NCBI GenBank assembly: GCA_963580285.1
Contig: OY757024.1
Location: 125,054,045 to 125,118,044 of the forward strand
DNA from: Lucinisca nassula
Taxonomy: Eukaryota; Mollusca; Bivalvia; Lucinida; Lucinidae
Length of the DNA stretch: 64,000 nt
Direction: 5' to 3'
Shown here piece by piece: positions 21,201 to 31,858 of this stretch (the first letter of the stretch is position 1; each line of letters opens with the position of its first letter). Under the pieces are notes generated by a model. The model worked only from the letters and a program-made list of their open reading frames with translations. It was not told the origin of the DNA and made no database searches. The position numbers were made by a program, and so were the translations under genes.

Positions 21201-21436
21201 CGAAGGATGAGTGATTTGAGAGGAGATAGTCTTATACGAAGACTACTCCCAAAAACATTGGTATTGCCTGCTCCTTTGAGATTAACTGAAGTTACAGAAG
21301 ACAAATTTAAGGGTCTAACCAATACCGAAGGCAACATAGTATTAAAGTTCTTAATAGAATGGGAAATCCGTACAGAAGAAGCAGAGTGTAACCTAAGGGG
21401 TGATATTGATATTTTAAATGTATTTGTAATACTCAT
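18218..21436 (-). CDS. Naiad polyprotein: GIY-YIG endonuclease, CxC linker, reverse transcriptase; 4 in-frame UGA, 1 UAG
   Basis: One continuous frame of 1073 codons; the first ATG is at 21436, and an in-frame stop lies upstream at 21506. N-terminal basic region with Cys cluster CNAKRCRCC (97-105). GIY-YIG nuclease about 130-240: LIYLIT (138-143), YVG (153-155), RLNEH (Arg164, His168), His191, Glu in RHEAELKW. CxC motif CDCKNSKYC at 437-445. RT: YWLPKLHKK about 620, motif A DFSTVYTTLPH (Asp714), motif B GIPVGAG about 797, catalytic YLDD 841-844, ending in UAA. In-frame UGA at codons 133, 144, 294 and 574; UAG at 688. Codons 133 and 144 sit where PLE endonucleases have Cys (144 is the first Cys of the CCHH motif), suggesting selenocysteine as described for clam Naiads. 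UAG688 replaces a Trp kept in the copy at 34.15 kb. Function as retrotransposase is inferred from family. Confidence 0.88.
21005..21040 (-). other. Two UGA codons at conserved Cys positions of the endonuclease
   Basis: UGA at 21038-21040 follows MSDLT, and UGA at 21005-21007 follows LIYLIT; 11 codons apart in the same frame, leading into NCNMQYVGQT. In Penelope-like ENs the equivalent sites are normally Cys (x-T-C ... IYLITC ... C ... YVGQT). Recoding as selenocysteine is the favoured reading. It requires a SECIS element, which I did not find by eye. Confidence 0.75.
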
Positions 21437-21796
21437 TTTGGTTAGTAAGGTTGTGATACCGTCAAAACTAAAGCGATGTTCATACCGGCTATTAAATAAA
21501 TAAAATTACTGAAGAAGATTCCTTCCAATAGAAGGAAGGTACAACAAAAGCCCACAAAACATCCTAGTCTACTTAAAGTACAGGGATGTCAAACAAGCAG
21601 TTGTTATACAACGAGGAACGAACATCGGTTTAATAATGACCTTCAACAGGTATCTAAAGGATGTCAATTGATGGAACAGTGAAAAGCAATTGCATAAGCA
21701 ATCCCTGAGGATTGGAAAAATAAGAGCATTAAATGCATGTACGGGGAGACCTTGTACAGCCGCCACACGGCACAAACAAAACAGCCCTGATATGCA
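21437..21796 (-). other. Naiad-1 5' leader
   Basis: Lies between the 5' pseudo-LTR and the first ATG. It contains CCTTCCAATAGAAGGAAGG (imperfect hairpin, 21515-21540) and GTGCCGTGTGGCGGCTGTAC on the minus strand (21757-21776), which recurs near 11690. Codons immediately 5' of ATG 21436 are open for about 23 residues back to a UAA at 21506-21508, so a non-AUG start is possible. Confidence 0.6.
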
Positions 21797-22041
21797 AAGT
21801 AGAAGTAAAACAAAGATCAGGAATTGATACAATTAACTTACTCCATCCATAAAAGACACCAAAGGGAAAGAAATACAAACATTAAGCGACCAGACCATAA
21901 TGGAAACCTAAACAAAGGAAGGCCATATGGACAGTTACTTTCCCACAAAATGGCCATATGGCCATCCAAAATTAAAAGACACAAGTGATACACACAGTAA
22001 GTAACAAACACAACATAAACAAATCGCCACAGAAGAGCCGC
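21797..22041 (-). repeat. Naiad-1 5' pseudo-LTR
   Basis: Direct repeat of 17652-17896. It is followed on the right by unrelated sequence (ATTATTAGAAACCTAATAAT, itself a small palindrome) and 160 bp later by another, more diverged Naiad 3' region. Confidence 0.9.
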
Positions 22042-22204
22042 ATTATTAGAAACCTAATAATAGGGTTTTGGGTCTAAATCCCAAAAGTTTTCAATTTTGT
22101 TGAATTTCGCAGACGGAGATTTTAGCAAACAATGGCATAATGAAGGATACAAATTTTGCAACGTTGCTTGCTGACTTCTTTTTATATTCGTTTTAGGCGG
22201 AGCT

Positions 22205-22665
22205 TTGACATCAAAGGGAAAGAAACACAAATATGAAACAACCCCAATGGAAACACCAACAGCGGAAAGCCAAAATGGCCAACTGGATAGCCAAAACAAA
22301 ATAATACAAGCAAATCTCCCCCCTCAAAGACAAACCACAACAAAAACAAACCACAATAGTAGAACCGCCCAGGGAACGGCCAGTGTAACGAACTCCACCG
22401 GTGTGTGTGTGGGGGGGAGGGGGAAGGTTCAAATCGATTCTACGCAACTGCAACCCCCATAACCACCTCCGTCGCGATTTAGACAAACAATCGGTTAAGT
22501 CCGTATGAAGGTCTCCTAACTCCTCAGTGCAACTTCTCCGAGAAGACAATAATCAAACAATCACGGAGATGAGGACTCGACAGCAAGAATCCACTGCAAT
22601 GTCGAAGCAAAGGAAAACCAGTAGTTAGACTCCGATGAGCCCGACTAGAGACGGAATAAGCACAG
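22205..22665 (-). mobile_element. Second Naiad 3' region, diverged, in tandem upstream
   Basis: Same orientation: ATCAAAGGGAAAGAAACACA, GGAAAGCCAAAATGGCC, CACCGGTGTGTGTGTGGGGG, then CTCCGTCGCGATTTAGACAA and TAGACTCCGATGAGCCCGAC. It is clearly older than Naiad-1, and its G-tract differs from all other copies. Confidence 0.85.
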
Positions 22666-22796
22666 CACAGCAAACATCAATTCATAAATATTAACCCTTC
22701 TCTTGCTGAATATTCAGAATAACCACACCCATTTCTGACTTTGAACCAATCAGATTACTTGATGTAATTTATTCCACAAATTCATAAATTGAATGT

Positions 22797-22863
22797 AAAA
22801 CAGTGAAGATCCTGATCAGATGGCTTCTTCAAAAGCCATCTGATCTGGATCTACACTGTTTCC
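22797..22863. repeat. Hairpin palindrome (family D)
   Basis: AAACAGTGAAGATCCTGATC pairs with GATCTGGATCTACACTGTTT around CAGATGGCT TCTTCAA AAGCCATCTG. About 30-bp arms. Confidence 0.8.
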
Positions 22864-22865
22864 AA

Positions 22866-23270
22866 AGCTATGGGTTGTCGTGAACAGCATGATAAGAGTT
22901 AAATTCGCTCAAAAACTTGTGGAAAATATACTCGTTGTATCAATTTCCATTACTGCAATTTCCAGATTATCTTTGCAGAGCAGTATACAGCTATAGATTA
23001 AATTTTCCTGTACATAACTGATATTGCCTCTGTCTTTGTATTAAAATCATTGTTTTGTTTGATCGTTCAATTACCAGCGGCAATAGTAATTGTTTTATCT
23101 TGTTTGTGCGAACGACGTTCCTTATTAAATTCTTAAACCTATGAGCAATTCGCAAGCTGAGTTCCAGTGAGACAGCTTTGATCACGAGACATTTATCTAC
23201 ACACAAATGTAAAGAGTCTATATCGGTGCAAAGTATATGGCACAAGTGGGCATTAACGAAATATGAAAAC
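22866..23270. other. No recognisable feature
   Basis: Contains an 84-codon minus-strand ORF (22991-23245) without recognisable features. Confidence 0.4.
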
Positions 23271-23402
23271 TCAGGTCCGTCTGCGCAGGCCGATCAGAGT
23301 CTTCACAGCTCGCATTAGGCATATATGGAACCTGGAATATTAATACACCAATGCGTGAAAACTCTGATCAGCCTTTTGTGAAGCACAATTTGACAAGATA
23401 CC
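23271..23402. repeat. Family-D MITE-like inverted repeat
   Basis: GTCTGCGCAGGCCGATCAGAGTC at the left and AACTCTGATCAGCCTTTTGTG at the right, inverted relative to each other with GCATTAGGCATATATGG between. Partial and diverged. Confidence 0.45.
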
Positions 23403-24115
23403 ACAACTAGTATACATGCTAATGAATACTGTTTTGGGTGACCTTGGTTAAATCATTAGAACGACCGAGCTTTTGTGGAATCATGATTGAAATGGGGTGT
23501 AACGGAGATCATTTCAACCTAGAACCTGATCTTTTGGGCCAGTTTGCCTTGTCTTCCTCATGTTTATAGAGAGGAAATACCCTATTCGTCTCTTTTTTCT
23601 AATTTTGGAGTGTCTTCATCTTGCTCGCAATTGTTTGGTATAGAGTGCACGCTGTTTCAAAAGAAGCAGGTGAAAATGTGATTTTCAGAAGCTTTTGTTT
23701 CGTCTCTTTTCTTCATTTGGAAGCTTCTGGTGTTCTTGTTGTATCTCTTAGAGGGCTGATATGCATGCTGTGAACAACAGATCTGGGAATATCGTATTCG
23801 AAAACAACCATATCAAAAGTTTGGTAAAATATTTGAAGGAAAGAGGGTCGTTCAAATATATTGAGCAACAATTACGATCAAAATACGCTATGGCTGTCGA
23901 AAGATAGAATAAATTGTGTCTATGTAGGATAGGAATCAAAACCCAGACGACCCTGGCAGGTCGATTGTCTTTGATTAGAGATTGGAAAATATGATCTTGA
24001 ACGTGACCTTATTCCCTTATTCTGTTTCTTTTGTCCTCAAATTCCTGTATTTTAAGTTTACATTATAGATCCTGATGACCAAAAAAAAAAAAAAAAAAAA
24101 GAAAAGCAGTGGTCT
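23403..24115. other. No recognisable feature except poly-A 24079-24100
   Basis: No repeats shared within the window and no coding signal. The A-run may be the tail of an unidentified retroelement. Confidence 0.4.
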
Positions 24116-24296
24116 GTGGCGCCTGAGTTTGGTCTGTTCTATTTTCTAATGCCCCGTGTTTGGAAACCTAGACAAATACAGTACAATTCCAAAATTAAGA
24201 CCACCTGTGGACAGTGGTTGTGTGTTTGCATGACATACTCTATTATTAAACCGTCAAGTTTCATTGTGCGTGCCATGAGGCATTGTACATTTATGC

Positions 24297-24660
24297 TATC
24301 ACGTGAACAAGTCCGTGAAATGAACATCCGCTAAACTCCTCTTCATATAAAGAGCACTAGCGTTACGAGGAAATACATAATTCTTCTTATTTCTGATCCT
24401 GGATATAGGTTGTGGGTACTCGTTAGAACCGCCTAAATGAGGCAGTTCTAACGAGTAACCACAACCTATGTTTGCCGTATAAATGTCCAAAAATTTAAAA
24501 GAAACACCCTCGGAGCGCCACATTTACAAATAATAATAATAATAATAATAATAACAATAAAAATAATAATAATAACAGCCCCACAAAAAATTTCACAATT
24601 TTTCATCAGGAAAGCAGCCATTTTGGAGATGTGAAAAATGCACTATGTCGCATAGTTAGT
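24297..24660. mobile_element. Family-B hairpin MITE with internal (AAT)n
   Basis: Starts ATCACGTGAACAAGTCCGTG, central hairpin GTTAGAACCGCCTAAATGAG / GCAGTTCTAAC, then (AAT)n at 24531-24573. Ends CCATTTTGGAGATGTGAAAA and ATGCACTATGTCGCA. The microsatellite expands one arm. Confidence 0.75.
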
Positions 24661-24734
24661 TTATCCTAGTACAAAGTGTTTTACACACAGGGAGTACCAA
24701 GCTTTTTGATTTATGCTCTCAATAATCAATCCAA

Positions 24735-24990
24735 ATACATTTTGTAAATCTGCAGTCTATCTTTGTTTTGACTGCATTTTGTCTCCTGCAACAACGGGCT
24801 TCCTTAGACTAGTACTCTTACTCATTAGGTCTCTCATCGCTGGAGATCGAACCTGAATCCGGCCGCATATGAGACGCCAAGTTCTGCAACGGAGGGTCAG
24901 GTGTTTTTTTTTGTCTCCGGGTACGCCGGTTTTCGCCAACCTCTGATTAACTATCGGCTAGATATAAGTAAAATAATCCTGAAAGAGTCG
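24735..24990 (-). mobile_element. tRNA-Lys-type SINE
   Basis: On the minus strand a diverged tRNA-related head (GGTTCGATCTCCAGCGATG as B box) leads to GCGTCTCATATGCGGCC, CTGACCCTCCGTTGCAGAAC and CCGGTTTTCGCCAACC. Tail near the 25000 side. A weaker copy of 26778-27012. Confidence 0.65.
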
Positions 24991-25146
24991 TAAAACCAAA
25001 GACAAATTAAAAGGGTACTACTGCCCAGTTGATATCTTCACACTGTTAGGTACAGTACAGCGCGAGGGATATCAAGAAACTTCGAAGGACACGCGGAGCG
25101 GTAAAATTTGAGAGGGCAGCGCGAAATATTTATTGCCACTTCCAAG

Positions 25147-25441
25147 TTTTTTTGATTTGAGGTTTTACGTCCCCGTCAACACTGTAAAGGTCATTTTGGA
25201 GACGTTGCTTCCAATTTTGTTGGACTTTTACCCGACATTGAGATGAAATGACATAGCAAGCCCTGTCGCCCAATGAAACCAATAGGGTTAATTAGCATGG
25301 ACGGTTCGCCTCGTCCCGCGGTTCCTGGTCAGGTTTAGATCCTCTAAGCGGTTTACCTGTACCAGTCTGCGGGCCGGATTCAGCTCTGCTTGGAAGCATC
25401 ATGCAGCCCATATATTTCTTCAAGCCCCTATGGGCGGGGGC
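25147..25441 (-). mobile_element. SINE-C copy
   Basis: TTTGATTTGAGGTTTTACGT at the left, CCCCTATGGGCGGGGGC at the right. Full length and close to consensus. Confidence 0.85.
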
Positions 25442-25672
25442 TACCACGTGGGTAATAAGTTGACCTCACCGCGGGATATATCTTAACACTTATAAGGCAC
25501 AGCGGTAAACTGCAATCACTGCCCTGCTGAAACTGGACTCTGAAACATGAATGAAAAGTGGATAGTTTAAGCCAAATAGCAAACAAGTCCGACCAGCGAG
25601 CCTCGTATGTTTTTTCAAGAACTGGAGTGGGCTCGTTGCCCCCATGAGGAATAAACACGCAAACTACCCCAA

Positions 25673-26084
25673 TACGAAAACACGCCTATTTAAATGTATT
25701 GAAAATTTTATCTCAAAACAAAAAGAAAAAGGAAAATTGTAATATAAAAACATTCTGGTATTCTTCGTTTTTCTGGTACATGTATGTTTTGACAATAACT
25801 ATGAAAAATAATGTATACCCCTGTAAACCCCAATTTTACTTATAAGAGTTGGGTTTAACCCATTCAGTACCAGAAACCCCTAGAGGGGCACCTTGGCAAA
25901 CAGTGCAGGCCCAGATCAGACGCGGCGCAAAATTTTCAGTCATTTTCCGAACCAATTTTGAAGAAAACACAATCTGGCACCCCTACATTTTGAAATATAC
26001 TCTTGCTATATATAACGTGAAAGATTCCATTTGGTACAAAATGGGTTAAGCGGGCCAACATTATATAGTCCTGATTTCGCGATG
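25673..26084. mobile_element. Family-A MITE carrying a nested TTAA MITE
   Basis: Starts AATACGAAAACACGCCTATT, has GTATACCCCTGTAAACCCCA and resumes after the insertion as AGCGGGCCAACATTATATAG, ending CGCGATG. The central hairpin has been lost. Confidence 0.55.
25859..26045. mobile_element. Family-D MITE with TTAA target duplication
   Basis: 187 bp between TTAA sites (25855-25858 and 26046-26049). Ends CCCATTCAGTACC and reverse complement CCCATTTTGTACC. Interior GGCAAACAGTGCAGGCCCAG. CCCATT-type ends with TTAA are piggyBac-like. Confidence 0.75.
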
Positions 26085-26164
26085 CTATATGAAGTATTGG
26101 GAGAAGTTCAGCCGCCAAAAAAAAAACGACACTTAACGCAAGCTGGAGGGAAATAAAATAAAGC

Positions 26165-26412
26165 TACAAGCTTAACCCCACTTTATATAGAGAAATATGG
26201 GGTTGACGGGGGTATACATTATTTTTCTTATTTCTGTTCCAAGACATAGGTTGTTTGTACTCGTTAGAACCACCTCAATGAGGCGATTCTAACGAGCACC
26301 AGCAGCACATATTTTGAGCATTGATGTGAAAAATAACACGTCTTTTCATCAGAAAATTAGCCATTTTCGAGATGTGAAAAATGCACTACGTCGCACGGGC
26401 GAGCTATCGTAA
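26165..26412. mobile_element. Family-B hairpin MITE, left end missing
   Basis: Central hairpin GTTAGAACCACCTCAATGAG / GCGATTCTAACG. Right end CCATTTTCGAGATGTGAAAA with GCACTACGTCGCACGG and ATCGTAATG. Confidence 0.7.
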
Positions 26413-26764
26413 TGTATATCGGTTGTTTTTCGAAACAAAGCAAAGATAAACAACAATGAAAATTAAATGAAATACGACTTCCAAACTTATCAAAATAAGC
26501 CCAAAACTAGCAATCCATTGTCATTATTAGCTGCTGTTATGATTGGAGCAAGGGTATTATAAAGCTGAGTTTATTATATTCTGTAATTGTTTTGTCGTAT
26601 TACTGTCAGACGAGGGTAATCCATATTCCCATTGTAGATTGTTTACTATCGCTGGAATATAAAGCTATCTTATTTTACTTGCTCTCTGTCTGCGCCTAAG
26701 ACCATGTCATATTGACGGTATAATTAAAGTTCATTCAAAACACACATGATTATCCCGAGGTGAT
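26413..26764. other. No recognisable feature
   Basis: AT-rich, no repeat relation or coding signal seen. Confidence 0.4.
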
Positions 26765-26777
26765 GTTTTTTTTTTTT

Positions 26778-27012
26778 TTTTGTTTTTGGTTTTGGTTTTA
26801 CGGCTCTTTCAAGATTATTTCACTCATACATGTATCGAGCAGATCGTTAATCAGAGGTGGGCGAAAACCGGAGGACCCGGAGAAAAGCCACCTGACCTTC
26901 CGTTGCAGAACTTGGCGTCTCACATGTGACCCGAGCGAGGCTCGAACCACAGCGGTAAGAGACCTAATGATTAAGAGTCAGCGCTATTATCCACTAGGCC
27001 ACGGAGGCCCGA
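26778..27012 (-). mobile_element. tRNA-Lys-derived SINE, complete
   Basis: Minus strand begins GGGCCTCCGTGGCCTAGTGG with a Pol III A box TGGCCTAGTGG. The anticodon-loop-like GACTCTTAATC suggests tRNA-Lys(CTT). The B box is GGTTCGAGCC. The body runs AGACGCCAAGTTCTGCAAC, CCGGTTTTCGCCCACCTC, and ends CCGTAAAACCAAAACC with a T-rich run on the plus strand (26765-26780). Other copies: 17.5, 24.7, 42.7 and 55.8 kb. Confidence 0.85.
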
Positions 27013-27207
27013 GGTGATGGGGTGTATGGATGAAGGCTACAGTACATGCATGTCTTCCTTTTCCTGAGCGCAGGTTGGCTGTGGTTCTTCTACTGGTTCT
27101 CGTCACCACTTCCAGTTGGAGTTTTGGGGCTCATCTCTTTGCACCCACCAAAGACTCAGGTCAGTTTGCACAAAGTCGCATTGAGACCTTTCGTTGTGCT
27201 TTATATA

Positions 27208-27368
27208 GAGTGAGTGAGTGTTTGAGTTTTACTACCCACCAACAACTGAGGTCATACGGAGACGGAGCCTAGGTTAAAAGACTCATCCGAACGTCTGGAT
27301 GAGCCCGGCATCGATCCTATGACCCCTGGTTTACAAGGCGAGAAGCGTAACCACTACACAAAGGAGGC
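27208..27368 (-). mobile_element. Second tRNA-derived SINE family
   Basis: Minus strand: TGCCTCCTTTGTGTAGTGGT (A-box region), CGCCTTGTAAACCAGGGGTC (tRNA-Thr-like anticodon arm), GGATCGATGCCGGG (B box), then CCGTATGACCTCAGTTGTTG and a tail of ACTCAAACACTCACTCACT. Plus-strand relatives lie at 31688 and 32431. Confidence 0.75.
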
Positions 27369-27387
27369 ATCTGTGTTATATAAAGTA

Positions 27388-27699
27388 TCTTACATGATTG
27401 TTCATGCATGTTCAAATTTATTAAACCAGTAGAGGAAAAAAGGGATAAGATGCGGGGCTTTGCCGAGCATTTTACCCCCTTTCCTCAATGAGTTTAATAA
27501 ACTCAATAGTACATGAACACGAAATGCAAGATTCTATTTATAATATGGCATTTAGTACATATTTTAATCAAGAGTTTTTATTTACAAACATGCCAATATT
27601 CCGCCGTCAGTAAACGCGACGAGGTTAAGGACGCCATGCATGTAACGTTATGGGGCGTATATAAAGATCCACTAGTGGCTCACATGATAGCGTTATTAT
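27388..27699. repeat. Family-F palindrome repeat
   Basis: GGGATAAGATGCGGGGCTTT / CGAGCATTTTACCCCCTTTC fold-back, then TGCCAATATTCCGCCGTCAG, AACGCGACGAGG and GATCCACTAGTGG. Ends against Naiad-2. Confidence 0.7.
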
Positions 27700-28375
27700 A
27701 TAGCGGAAAGCCAAAAGGACAGTTACTTTCCAACAAAATGGCCAGATGGCTATCCAACAAAAAAAAAAAAAAAAAAAAAGCGAGACACACACTCAAGACA
27801 AATCACAACAAAGATAAATCGCGACAGAAGAACCGCCTAAGAACGTTCGTTGGAACAAATTCCACTGCCGAGGGGTGGGGGCTTAAATCGATTTTACGCG
27901 GCCGTAATTCTCGCCCTTACTTCCGTCGCGATTTAGATAAATCATTCGTTCAGTCCGCATGAAAGCCTCCCTACTCTTCAGTGCAACTTCTCCGAGAACA
28001 CAAAAATCAACCAACAACAGAGATGAACCATTGGTGAGGACTCTACAGCAAGAAACCAATGAAATGCTGGGGCAAAAGAAAACCAACAGTTAGACTCCGA
28101 TGGGCTCGACCAGACAGAGCATCAGGCACCAACATAAATTTAATTCTGTATAATTCTCAGTAAGACTTTACACTGGAACGGTCATAGAATATGAGGCCTG
28201 ACCCACCGGCATGCAATTAGAGGGAAGCAAAGTTGTCAGCCGCGATTGGATTAACTACCATTCATGCAGTCTGTTGTATAAATTTTATATTTATATCGAA
28301 GAATGATTTTACGAAATTTGGTGCTTAAGTCATTACTAGTATAAATCTTCCTGAATTACATGTTAAGTCGAACTT

Positions 28376-28689
28376 CGAACACCTTTGGGACCTCGAAAAT
28401 CTGTCCGAGACAGGGGTAGTTCGAGCCACTGAGGTTACTGTCAGGAGGCATAACGAGATAATTTTAGACATCTTTTCGGTGTTCTATAATGCTGTGTGTA
28501 CACATTTGAATCGCCTCATCGAGGCGATTCTAATGAGTACACATGCACGACATACATTTGCAAGATAAAAAACTAAAATCTCCTTAATTATCCCCCACTA
28601 TTTCCTATGTAGAGGATTTCGCTAGGGGCTCAAGATCCGTGGTAAACGAGCCATCTGTGTTCGAGCCATCACAGTTCTACTTTAATATA
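28376..28689. mobile_element. Hairpin MITE inserted in Naiad-2 RT
   Basis: Core hairpin GAATCGCCTCATCGAGGCGATTC (28513-28535, 4-nt loop) with wider arms ATGCTGTGTGTACACATT / GAGTACACATGCACGACAT. Outer arms GACCTCGAAAATCTGTCC and GTAAACGAGCCATCTGTG. Naiad RT sequence abuts both sides. Confidence 0.7.
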
Positions 28690-31687
28690 CAAACTCTTCA
28701 TAAAATTCGGGTTCCGATAGATCTTATTCCAGAAGAGATGTAAGTACATCATTGAATTTTAAAATTGATTCGGAATGACGTCTATACAATTTTGAAAAGG
28801 CTTTGCGTAGTTTATGATATCGGTAACCCTAATTAAGAGGTTTAGCAGTTAACAATTTATTACGAGTGTTGAAGTCAGTTACATGACTAGGCACTCTGGC
28901 AAATCGAATTAATTGCGAAATATAAACCCCATAGAATGCCGCACCAGGAACATCACCATGAAAGAAAGGAAATTTACAATCTCAAAAGCAAACTCATCGC
29001 GTTTATCAGCTCACCTGAGCCGAAGGCTCATTTGAAGTATTAAGTTAAGATATTTATATTTTACTTTTGGTCCTTTGAGATCAGCGTGAATATTCTGAGA
29101 AATAAATTATTTGTTTAGACTCATATTCTAGACAGGTTTTTAAATTTTTTGGACCCCATTTTGATTTATATCAGTCTTTGAATCGACTGCTGTTACGAGC
29201 CAGGCGTAACAGAAAGTAAAAGCAAACAGCCTTTTGGAAAAACTTAACAACAATTATTTACAAGTTAACTTTACCAGTAGAAGTAAGAAAATTTAATGTA
29301 CTTAGCTCTGTTATGAAATATCCTGAATGAATCTATTTTCCTTGATACCACAGAATCCACAGTCCAAAATGAAAAGTAATATCTTTTAACAATCCAACAC
29401 AGAATTTAGAAACAACTTTTTCTTCTAAGCCCAAACTTCAAACTCCAAAGTCTCCCTCAATGAGAAGAAAAATCAAGCTTTTTTATAGACTCTAAGATTT
29501 CTCTGGAATGTTCCACAGGGCTGTGGAAGAAGGTGATGTAATTTTCTAAAAAGTAATGCAAACCTGAACTTTCTGGAAGGTTCTGAAGTACTGTTCCTTG
29601 TAAACATATTGATTACAAAAATAAAATTAATCTGTGACTCAGTTTTCGAGAATCTTCTATAAGAAGATTAACAAGATATTTATAGCACTATTAGGTCAAC
29701 AGTGGGATGAAAGTGGGAATCAGAAAAATAAATTCTTATGCATAACAACTGCCTATTCGAAATTCGCAAAATTGCAGTATGTTTCCTCTGGCTTTCTTTG
29801 CCGGATCATTACAGGGTCACTGATGAGGCTTTATTAGCCGAAACTACGTAGTATGACCCATTTTCTTTCTTATGAATGTTTTCATTGCTCTTAAAGGAAC
29901 TCATTTTTGATTTTTATTAGTATGCCATTGCTCCGGCGTCCGTCGTCCGTTCACATTTTCAGTCGGCCACTCATGATAAAATTTCATGTGAAGTATTATC
30001 AGGTAGGGCGAAACGATGCATAGTGTTTTGCGGCAGATCAGATAGAAACGCTTGTTGCCATGGCAACATAAAAGTTATCATAGACTTATAATGGGAAAAA
30101 CTTCTTATTTGAAACCACAAGTCCCAGAGCTTAGATATTTAATATGTAGCAAGGTCAAGTGGTCGCCTACATAAATCACGCCAATCATGCCCGTGGGGTC
30201 CAAATTGGCCACGCCCCGGTGCTCGTTAGCTTCCATAGACTTAAAGTGGGGAAAAAAAGCTTCAAAAATCTTCTCCGAAACCATAAAGCCCATAGTTAAG
30301 ATATTTCGTATATACCAACGTAATATTGTCAACTACATAAATCCTGCTTGGGTTCAGAATTGGCCCCGCCCTGGGGCTTATAAGCTCCCATAGACTAACA
30401 ATGGATAAAACTCTAAAAACCTCTGCTCTGAATCGACAAGTCCCAAAGCTGAGACATTTGGTATATAGCTATTTTAAGTGGTCCCCTGCATAATCCTGCC
30501 AACCACGCCCCTTTGGGTCCTAATTGGCCACGCCCCAGGGCTCCTTAGTTTCCATAAAGCTAAGATATTTTGTATGTAGCAACGTAAATTGGTCACCTAT
30601 CTAAATCCTGCCAATCGTGCCCTTGGAGGCAGAATTGGCCACGCCCTTGTCTCATAAGCTCCCATAGACTTACAATGGAATATAATGTTAATAATCTTCT
30701 TCTCTGAATCTTCAAGGCTCAAAGGATGTATTGGGCACGCTTCGGGGCGTCTAAGCTCCCAATTTTCAAATAAGTATATCTTTAAAGCCAGTCTTCCAAT
30801 CATGATTAAATTCCATGTGAAGCATTATCAGGTAAGGGGAAAAGAAGCATAATGTTTCGGGCTGATCAGATTGAAACTCTTGCTGCCATGCTGCCCGGGG
30901 CTCTTAATCCCCCATAGAATTACAATGGAAAAAAAATGTAAAAACTTCTTGTCGGAATCCACAAGCCTCGGAGCTCAGATATTTAGCATGTAGCAACACC
31001 AAGTGGTCCCTTACACAAATCCTGCCAATTATGCCCCTTGGGGTCCAAATTGGCCACGCACAGGGGCGCCTTAACTCTCATAGATTTATAATGAAAAAAA
31101 TCTAAAAAAAAAAAAAAAAATCTTCTTCGAAACCATAAAGCCCTTAGCTTAGATATTTATTATGTAGCCATGTGAAATGGTCACCTACATAAATCCCGGG
31201 GCTCATTAACTCCCATTGACTAAAAAAAAAAAACAACTTTAAAACTCTGCCTCTCTGATTATAAGACGTAGATTTTAAATATTTAGAATACAGCACCGTC
31301 AAGTGCTCACCAACATAAATCCTGCCAATCATGCCCCTGGAGTCCAAAATAGTCATGCTTCATGGCTCATTAGCTCCCATGGATAAGTAATGGAAAAAAC
31401 TTCAAAAATCTTCCCTGAAACCATAAGGCTCTGAGCTTGGATATTTCATATGTAAACAATGCTCAGTGGTCACCTATATAAATCCTTACAATCATGCCCC
31501 TTGGCCCAAAGTTGGCCATGCCCCAGGGCTTATTAGCTCCCTATTGACTTATCGTAATGATAATAAAAATTCTTTAAAAATCTTCTCCGAAACCATAAGG
31601 CCCAGAGCTTAGACATTCAGTATGTAATCGTACCAACCATGCCCCTAGGGGCCAAACTGACTACGCATTGGGGCACATTAGCTCCTG

Positions 31688-31858
31688 TACAGGCTTCTGT
31701 GGTGTAATGGTTATGCTACACGCCCGATAAACCAGGGATTGCAGGATAGATCCTTGGCTTTTATAGTCTTCCGAATGAGTCTTTAAACCGAGGTTCTGTC
31801 TCCGTATCACCTTGGCTGTTGGTGGAACGTAAATCTAAAACTCACTCACTCATTAGCT
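31688..31858 (+). mobile_element. tRNA-derived SINE (family 2) inside the tandem element
   Basis: GGCTTCTGTGGTGTAATGGT (A box), AAACCAGGGATTGCAGGATA, then GTCTCCGTATCACCTTGGCT and tail AAACTCACTCACTCATT. Same family as 27208-27368, opposite orientation. Confidence 0.75.

Larger units (their letters stand above)
17652..22041 (-). mobile_element. Naiad-1: Penelope-like retrotransposon with pseudo-LTRs
   Basis: About 4.4 kb from pseudo-LTR to pseudo-LTR on the minus strand: 5' pseudo-LTR 22041-21797, 5' leader 21796-21437, one 1073-codon frame 21436-18218, 3' region ending in the second pseudo-LTR 17896-17652. Penelope-like elements use a telomerase-related RT and a GIY-YIG endonuclease and characteristically leave direct terminal repeats by tandem or partial insertion. 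The endonuclease being upstream of the RT, with a CxC linker between, places it in the N-terminal-EN Naiad clade. The pseudo-LTRs differ by one short indel, so insertion was recent. Confidence 0.9.

Noticed and set aside
26940..27012. Functional tRNA-Lys gene on the minus strand
   Set aside because: The A and B boxes are present but the acceptor stem does not pair and a SINE body follows directly. It is the SINE head, repeated elsewhere.
29205..29235. Possible solo LTR suggested by CTGTTACG ... CGTAACAG
   Set aside because: It is only a short palindrome. No matching second terminus, primer-binding site or polypurine tract was found.
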